From: Halobacteriales archaeon YIM A00013
GTDB lineage: Archaea; Halobacteriota; Halobacteria; Halobacteriales; Haloarculaceae
Assembly: GCA_025041195.1 (NCBI GenBank)
Contig: JAKCFM010000001.1
Location: forward strand, 2,480,001-2,544,000
Length of the DNA stretch: 64,000 nucleotides
Direction: 5' to 3'
The translations under genes and the position numbers were made by a program. Below the pieces are notes generated by a model. It did not search any database. It worked only from the letters and a program-made list of their open reading frames with translations, and was not told where the DNA came from. Positions 59,307 to 64,000 of this stretch are shown piece by piece (within the stretch, counting starts at the first letter, position 1; every line of letters starts with the position of its first letter).

Positions 59307-59604
59307 GGCGTATCACTCGAGACTCTGTGGTGGTCGTCCACACGTGTCGGACGAACTGTCGTTCGTTGGTCGATCGGTTCGCGTCTGTCATCATTCAGTC
59401 GTACGCTACTGTCATGTATAAAGTCGTGTTCCGCCGTAAGCGTGGCCCATAGTTGCGTATGCCGCTGTTTATTGCCGGTTTCTGTGTTGCAGCCGGATGG
59501 CTATCGTCGGCGATTTTGGGGTGTGATCGATCGTCTCACAGGTGTGGTTCTGTCGGTGGTGGTAGACCGTCGGGATTACGGTCGTCGGTTCCGTAGCGTG
59601 GACT
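59307..59604. other. 298-bp intergenic region
   Basis: Divergent space between the 48-residue protein and the Cys-rich protein gene at 59605. It contains ATGTATAAAG at 59414 as a possible TATA box for rightward transcription and nothing else that can be supported. Short open frames here lack conserved or halophilic character. Confidence 0.4.
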
Positions 59605-59925
59605 GTGACGACGCCGGTACACCAACTCGATGACGGTGCCTGGATCAGCGTCAACGACCAGCGAAAGATGAACGTCAGCGAACTCTGGCAGCTCTACGAT
59701 CACGAATTCTGTGCCTGTCGTGTTGCTGACGTGCTTGCAGAGGGATTCGTCGAAGTGGGTGTCATGCGCGCGACAGTTACCGCACGATTTGCGGGTCAGT
59801 GTATCAACTGCGGTGAGAGTGCAGTCACCGGATGGCTCACGATGGGCACCGTTGACCCGGACACCGAAACGTTTCGCCGGGTCAATCCCAACAGCATACA
59901 CCGACCCATCGGTGATGCCAGGTAG
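59605..59925 (+). CDS. Conserved cysteine-containing haloarchaeal protein
   Basis: A 106-residue protein starting at a GTG (VTTPVHQLDDGAWISVNDQRKM), cited by its core HQLDDGAWISVND, with FCACRV near residue 35 and CINCGES near residue 66: four cysteines able to bind zinc or an Fe-S centre. The antisense frame is longer but has a less halophilic composition. Directly upstream of the nitrite/sulfite reductase gene and in the same direction. Function unknown. Confidence 0.68.
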   Translation: MTTPVHQLDDGAWISVNDQRKMNVSELWQLYDHEFCACRVADVLAEGFVEVGVMRATVTARFAGQCINCGESAVTGWLTMGTVDPDTETFRRVNPNSIHRPIGDAR

Positions 59926-60010
59926 GGGAAAATATTACCTCATCTATGGTGTGTGGGGGAGGCTTGTCGGAATACGTGAGGATTTACGTACGGAGTTATT
60001 GACAGGAGAT

Positions 60011-61756
60011 ATGCCGAGTAAAGTCGAGGGATGGAAAGACGAGGTGTACGGCTCTGAAATCAGAGAGCACCTCTATCGGTTTGCAGACGAGGGATGGGAT
60101 TCCATTCCGGAGGACGAACACGATGCGTGGTTTGAGCGATTCAAATGGTGGGGGTTGTACCACCAGCGCAAGGGCCAGGAAGGCAACTTCATGATGCGTG
60201 TTGGCGTTCCTGGCGGCCGTCTCACGCCAGCACAGCTTCGTGTCGTCGGTGAGGTTGCAGCGGAGTTTGCCAACGGTCCGGTGGAAAATCCAGAGTTCGG
60301 TGATGGGCTCGTCGATTTCACGACGCGACAGTCGATTCAGCTCCACTGGATCCAGCTCGAAGATATTCCGGCCATTTTCGAGAAGCTAGAGGAACACGGG
60401 CTCTCGACGATTCAGGCGTGTGGTGACTCCTGGCGAAACATCGTTGGCAGTCCCGTCGCCGGTCGTGACGCCGACGAGCACATGGATGTTTGGCCGATCA
60501 TTGAGGGACTCAACGACGAGTTCAAGAACAACCCACAGCATTCGAACTTGCCCAGAAAGTGGAAGGTGTCAGTGACGGGTGACACGCGTGGAGCTGGACA
60601 GGGAGACATCAACGATCTCGCGTTCGAGCCGGCAGTCAAAACGATCGATGGCGAGGCGGTTGAGGGATTCAACGTCCGCGTTGGTGGTGGCCTTGCTCGC
60701 AAGGAGCCACGATTCGCCCGTGACATCGACGTGTTTTGCACGCCGGAGACGATTTACGACGTTGCAGGCGGGATTTCCGCGCTCTTTCGGGAGCACGGCG
60801 ACCGCGACAATCGATTCAACGCCCGTATCAAGTTCCTGGTCGATGAGTGGGGCCCAGAGAAGCTCCGGGAAACGCTCCAGGAGGAGTTCATCGACTTCGA
60901 GCTCCCGACGGCCGGCGAGGATCTGCGCGACCAGTATGATTACAACGCCGGACGAAACGACGCTCCCGGCGACTACGTTGGCGTCCACGAACAGCATGAC
61001 GGGCAGTATTTCGTCGGCCTGAGCCTCCTCGTTGGACGGATGGGCGCAGCAGACGTGATCGAACTGGCCGATCTCGCCGAGTCGTACGGTTCAGAGCTGA
61101 TCGGTGTCACGCAGCGCCAGAACGTCATCATTGCGGACATTGCCGACTCGGATCTCGATACGTTCCTCGAAGAGCCCCTTCTTCAGGAGTTCAGTCCGGA
61201 TCCGCATCCGTTCATGCGGGGTTCGATTGCCTGTACGGGAACGGAGTTCTGTTCGCTCTCGATTGTCGAGACGAAAAACCGCATGGTTCGATACGGCCGC
61301 TGGCTCCGCGACAACGTGTCGTTGCCAGATGGCATTGACGAGTTCCACATCCATCTGTCGGGCTGTACGGCCTCGTGTGCCCAGCCACAGATCGCCGACG
61401 TGAGCCTTCGGGGAATGAAAACCCGCAAGGACGGCGAGCCAGTCGAAGCGTTCGATATCGGGCTTGGCGGTGGACTGGGCGCTGATCCACAGTTCGCCGA
61501 GTGGATTGAGATGCGCGTTGCAGCCGATGAGGTCCCGGGCTACATCGAGAACCTGCTTGCGACCTACGCCGAAGCAACCGACGGCGAGAGCTTCCGGGAG
61601 TTCATCGCCTCGAAAACGACGGACGAGCTCGAATCGCTGGCTGAGCCCAAAGAGACCAGCTACGAGGATCCGTATATGCACAACACGAAGATGACGTGGT
61701 ATCCGTACGCGGAGAACGACGCGCTGGAGAACGCGCCCGCACCCGCCGACGACTGA
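60011..61756 (+). CDS. Ferredoxin-dependent nitrite or sulfite reductase (siroheme, 4Fe-4S)
   Basis: A 581-residue reductase with the duplicated ferredoxin-like/siroheme folds. Siroheme/cluster cysteines are CTGTEFCSLSIVETKNR (about residue 407) and SGCTASCAQP (about 452), the conserved C-x5-C and C-x3-C. Other landmarks: RQSIQLHWIQLEDIP, TIQACGDSWRN, and VGGGLARKEPRFARD. In haloarchaea such enzymes reduce nitrite for ammonium assimilation or sulfite; the sequence alone does not decide. ATG at 60011 (MPSKVEGWKDE) is used; the longer frame upstream overlaps the preceding gene. TATA-like AAAATATTACC at 59929. Confidence 0.93.
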   Translation: MPSKVEGWKDEVYGSEIREHLYRFADEGWDSIPEDEHDAWFERFKWWGLYHQRKGQEGNFMMRVGVPGGRLTPAQLRVVGEVAAEFANGPVENPEFGDGLVDFTTRQSIQLHWIQLEDIPAIFEKLEEHGLSTIQACGDSWRNIVGSPVAGRDADEHMDVWPIIEGLNDEFKNNPQHSNLPRKWKVSVTGDTRGAGQGDINDLAFEPAVKTIDGEAVEGFNVRVGGGLARKEPRFARDIDVFCTPETIYDVAGGISALFREHGDRDNRFNARIKFLVDEWGPEKLRETLQEEFIDFELPTAGEDLRDQYDYNAGRNDAPGDYVGVHEQHDGQYFVGLSLLVGRMGAADVIELADLAESYGSELIGVTQRQNVIIADIADSDLDTFLEEPLLQEFSPDPHPFMRGSIACTGTEFCSLSIVETKNRMVRYGRWLRDNVSLPDGIDEFHIHLSGCTASCAQPQIADVSLRGMKTRKDGEPVEAFDIGLGGGLGADPQFAEWIEMRVAADEVPGYIENLLATYAEATDGESFREFIASKTTDELESLAEPKETSYEDPYMHNTKMTWYPYAENDALENAPAPADD

Positions 61757-61794
61757 CCACGGCACTTTACCCCTCGGCGAACCTTTCTGTTCGT

Positions 61795-62079
61795 ATGCCC
61801 GATCGAATCATGACGGTCAATGCGTTTACGACGCTGGATCTTCTCGATGGCGTGGCCGAAGGTCACGGCTTCGAAGAGGAGGCGATGGCGATCGTCAACG
61901 TCAGCACGCCACGGTCCAATCCGGACCACGTCGAGTTACAGCTCGAACTCGACAACACGGACCTCGATCGACTCGAAGCCCACGCCGATTCGGTGACGCT
62001 GTCTGCAGCGCAAGCCAGAACGTTGGCCACCGAACTCCTTGAGTGTGCAGAAACCGTCGAATCCGCACAGCAGTCCTAG
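61795..62079 (+). CDS. Small haloarchaeal protein (DUF6360-like)
   Basis: A 94-residue acidic protein starting MPDRIMTVNAFTTLDLLDGVAEGHGFEEEA, cited by its core IMTVNAFTTLDLLD, and containing NPDHVELQLELDNTDLD. I recall this as the haloarchaeal DUF6360 family. Alpha/beta fold likely. Located 38 bp after the reductase gene in the same direction; overlaps the convergent beta-CASP gene by 4 bp. Function unknown. Confidence 0.82.
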   Translation: MPDRIMTVNAFTTLDLLDGVAEGHGFEEEAMAIVNVSTPRSNPDHVELQLELDNTDLDRLEAHADSVTLSAAQARTLATELLECAETVESAQQS

Positions 62080-63308
62080 ACGACGATCGTCTCGTTCAGT
62101 TCGGGAGCACTGGCGTTGAAGCCATCAGTGCTGAGCGCGCTCGCAAACGCAGCGGGATCGTCGCCGTGATTTAAGAGCACTGTTGCGTCGCGGTAGTCGT
62201 CCAGAAACCGTTTGAGTCCGGGTCGATCCACGTGTGCCGAGAAATCGAACCGATCGACGCGAGCGCTCACTGGCAGCACCCGTTCGTTGAGTGCAATACG
62301 ACCGGTGTCAATGAGCTGTCTGCCGGGTGTCCCGTCTACCTGGTAGCCAGTGAACGCGATCGCGTTCGTTGGATCGTCGTGGACGGCCGGCAGGTAGGTC
62401 ATCGCCGGCCCGCCGGTGAGCATGCCGGCGGTGGTGAGTATTGTCTCGTTTCCGTCTGCAATCTGGCGTCGCGTTCCATCCGTTCCAGTCACGACCCTGG
62501 CGTTCGACGTGGCGCGATTGAACGCTGCTGGGTCGCGGAGAAAGCTCGGATAGTCGCTGAGCAGATTGGCCACGTGGACACCCATTCCATCCACATAGCA
62601 GTTGATATCGTTCGCCGCACAGACGAGCTCTAGCTCCTGTGTTCTCCCGATTGCAAAGACGGGCACGACGACGGTGCCGCCATCGTACGTTCGGGTGCGG
62701 ACGAACTCGATGAATTCGCGTTCGACCTCCTTCCGTGGGCGGTGTTCTACGTCGGCGTAGGTTGTTTCACAGAGCAGCACGTCGGCATCCGGTCTGGCGG
62801 TCGAGGGACTGACAAGACGCTGCTCGTCGGTGTGAAAGTCGCCGGTGTAGAACAGTCGGGTTTCGCCGTCGTCGACCAGCACGTGGGCGCTCCCTGGGAT
62901 ATGGCCGGCGTTGAACAGCGTGATCTCGTGGTCAGCGACGGTGAACGGTTCGTCGTAGCCGTGGACGTGCGACTGTGGGCGCATTCGACCCACGTCCGTG
63001 CTCGTGAACGGACAGCTCGGCGTGTGGCCGTGGAGCTTCAGCGTATCGCGTGCGAGCACGTGTGCCAGCTCTCGTGTTGGTGGCGTCCAGTGGATTTCTG
63101 GGCGATCGCTGCCGGACATGAGTGTTGGCAGCGCGCCAACGTGGTCCAGGTGGCCGTGTGAGACGATGACCGCTTCGGGCGAGATGTCGCCCACCGGATA
63201 GCGCGGTGGCGTCTCTGCGGCCATGCCAAAATCCAAGCAAATCGTCTCATTGACGAGGATGGCACTGCGACCCACCTCGCCAGCGCCACCCAGAAACCGA
63301 AGTTCCAT
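62076..63308 (-). CDS. Beta-CASP metallo-beta-lactamase nuclease (aCPSF2-like)
   Basis: A 410-residue beta-CASP protein without KH domains, hence the aCPSF2-type or a related mRNA 3'-processing/exonuclease family. Zinc motifs: SHGHLDHVGALP (H-x-H-x-D-H), NAGHIPGSAHV, YTGDFHTD, then the beta-CASP motifs VFAIGRTQELE, TTAGMLTGGPAMTYL, FSAHVDRPGLK and LLNHGDDP. Distinct from the aCPSF1 gene at 7374, which carries KH domains. Likely processes RNA; substrate specificity unknown. Confidence 0.92.
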   Translation of the reverse strand: MELRFLGGAGEVGRSAILVNETICLDFGMAAETPPRYPVGDISPEAVIVSHGHLDHVGALPTLMSGSDRPEIHWTPPTRELAHVLARDTLKLHGHTPSCPFTSTDVGRMRPQSHVHGYDEPFTVADHEITLFNAGHIPGSAHVLVDDGETRLFYTGDFHTDEQRLVSPSTARPDADVLLCETTYADVEHRPRKEVEREFIEFVRTRTYDGGTVVVPVFAIGRTQELELVCAANDINCYVDGMGVHVANLLSDYPSFLRDPAAFNRATSNARVVTGTDGTRRQIADGNETILTTAGMLTGGPAMTYLPAVHDDPTNAIAFTGYQVDGTPGRQLIDTGRIALNERVLPVSARVDRFDFSAHVDRPGLKRFLDDYRDATVLLNHGDDPAAFASALSTDGFNASAPELNETIVV

Positions 63309-63409
63309 CGTGCGTTCTCTCAGAGGGCCAGCCGTTTGCGTTCGTTGATTAGTATGGAGAGTAGAATCAAGATAATACGTTTATTAGTTATAATTACATA
63401 CAATAACCA

Positions 63410-64000
63410 ATGGCAGGGGCTCCTCCAGAAGACGAACTTATCAATAGCTTACAGACATTTGCTGAAGCGGTCGATGGTACCCCCACCATCCGAGAAATGG
63501 ACGATGAGGGACCGTACTCTCCATATTACTACAAAAAGACATTTGGGAGTTGGCATGACGCACTCCTTGAAGCAAATATCCAGCCGACACACGGGGTTGA
63601 GCTCGATGCTGATAGGGAGGATTTGATAGATGAATTAAAAAATGTTGATGAAAACATTGATCGTCCACCCAGACGGGTAGATATCGAAGCGCATGGCCAG
63701 TACCCCTTTGAGCTCTATCAGGACGAATTCGAATCATTTGTCCTGGCGCTAGAAGCTGCAGATATCGAACCAGACGAAAAACAGTACAGATTCAGTTCAG
63801 TAGCAGTTCCTGACGATAAAAAGGGGTCGGCTAACATCAAAAAGCTCCGTGCTGACGGGCCAACTCCCTCCTCGGAACTACCGAATGGGCGGAGTACGAA
63901 GGATAGAAACCGTGGAATGTGGAAATTTACCATCAATTCGGGCTCCACCAATCCTTCGAATGCAATTTACTATCTTGATGGTAAACACGCTCCTGAATCT
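63410..64000 (+). CDS. Homing-endonuclease-associated-repeat protein, 5' part (runs off window)
   Basis: 197 codons are open from the ATG at 63410 to the edge. Two copies of a repeat of about 55 residues are visible: the first with TPTIREMDDEGPYSPYYYKKTFGSWHDALLEANI, cited by its core YKKTFGSWHDALLEA, the second with DELKNVDENIDRPPRR and FELYQDEFESFVLALEAADI, cited as DEFESFVLALEAAD. These match the homing-endonuclease-associated repeat (HNA) pattern. A third segment (from about residue 120, YRFSSVAVPDDKK) follows. The region is clearly lower in GC and richer in Lys, Asn and Tyr codons than its neighbours, a sign of recent acquisition. The 3' end is not seen. Confidence 0.72.
   Translation, partial: MAGAPPEDELINSLQTFAEAVDGTPTIREMDDEGPYSPYYYKKTFGSWHDALLEANIQPTHGVELDADREDLIDELKNVDENIDRPPRRVDIEAHGQYPFELYQDEFESFVLALEAADIEPDEKQYRFSSVAVPDDKKGSANIKKLRADGPTPSSELPNGRSTKDRNRGMWKFTINSGSTNPSNAIYYLDGKHAPES

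Noticed and set aside
59536-59901. A 121-codon minus-strand frame containing CGNC
   Set aside because: Antisense to the 106-residue gene at 59605, whose product is more acidic and has a better-spaced cysteine set; only one of the two is likely real.

Overview
The window is chromosomal DNA from a halophilic archaeon (class Halobacteria). This rests on very acidic predicted proteins, many families known only from haloarchaea, archaeal information-processing genes (two beta-CASP RNA-processing nucleases, Dph2 and Dph6 for diphthamide, CobY-type cobalamin assembly), a tRNA-Trp gene interrupted by a bulge-helix-bulge intron carrying a box C/D guide, and AT-rich archaeal promoters in a moderately GC-rich background. 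The genus cannot be fixed from the sequence alone. No rRNA, CRISPR array or intact insertion sequence was seen.

1-9.3 kb: the 5' part of prolyl-tRNA synthetase, a beta-carbonic anhydrase, then an unusual three-gene minus-strand cluster (a protein with two fused NAD-synthetase-like domains, a YqcI/YcgG heme N-oxygenase-like protein and an isochorismatase-fold hydrolase), a pair of duplicated membrane proteins, and the transcription-termination nuclease aCPSF1. 9.4-16 kb: small metabolic and regulatory genes (cupin, DCC oxidoreductase, glutaryl-CoA dehydrogenase-like enzyme, glutamine amidotransferase, DoxX, a helix-turn-helix regulator facing a perfect palindrome, diphthamide synthase, sugar-nucleotide pyrophosphorylase). 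16.2-24.6 kb: a six-gene, translationally coupled operon for a hydroxamate-citrate (schizokinen/rhizobactin-type) siderophore, with two DtxR-like boxes bracketing its promoter. 24.7-25.4 kb: a VapBC-type pair whose toxin gene is frameshifted.

25.5-43.8 kb: a PQQ-propeller lipoprotein, carotenoid oxygenase, rRNA/RNA methyltransferase, Dph2, a rifampin-phosphotransferase-like PEP-utilising enzyme preceded by an MFS transporter, a membrane glycosyltransferase, a HerA-like ATPase plus Cas4/Dna2-type nuclease-helicase pair, DNA polymerase IV and an XRE-type regulator. 43.8-44.2 kb: tRNA-Trp with a 158-nt intron whose two guides match C34 and U39, next to duplicated and inverted pieces of a tRNA T-arm. 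44.5-48.3 kb: a putative diiron oxygenase operon (SCP2-like protein, R2-like ferritin-fold oxidase, small protein, 2Fe-2S ferredoxin, AMACR-type CoA-racemase/transferase).

48.5-64 kb: a YchF-like GTPase, a bactofilin-like protein, several small haloarchaeal proteins, a six-gene cobalamin salvage and nucleotide-loop operon (HAD phosphatase, CbiB, CobS, CobY, CobD, CbiZ), an Mrr-like endonuclease, tRNA-Lys, a ferredoxin nitrite/sulfite reductase, a second beta-CASP nuclease, and at the right edge an AT-rich segment that opens a protein with homing-endonuclease-associated repeats, possibly the start of an accessory region. All functions are inferred from motifs and family resemblance recognised by eye; no database search was run.
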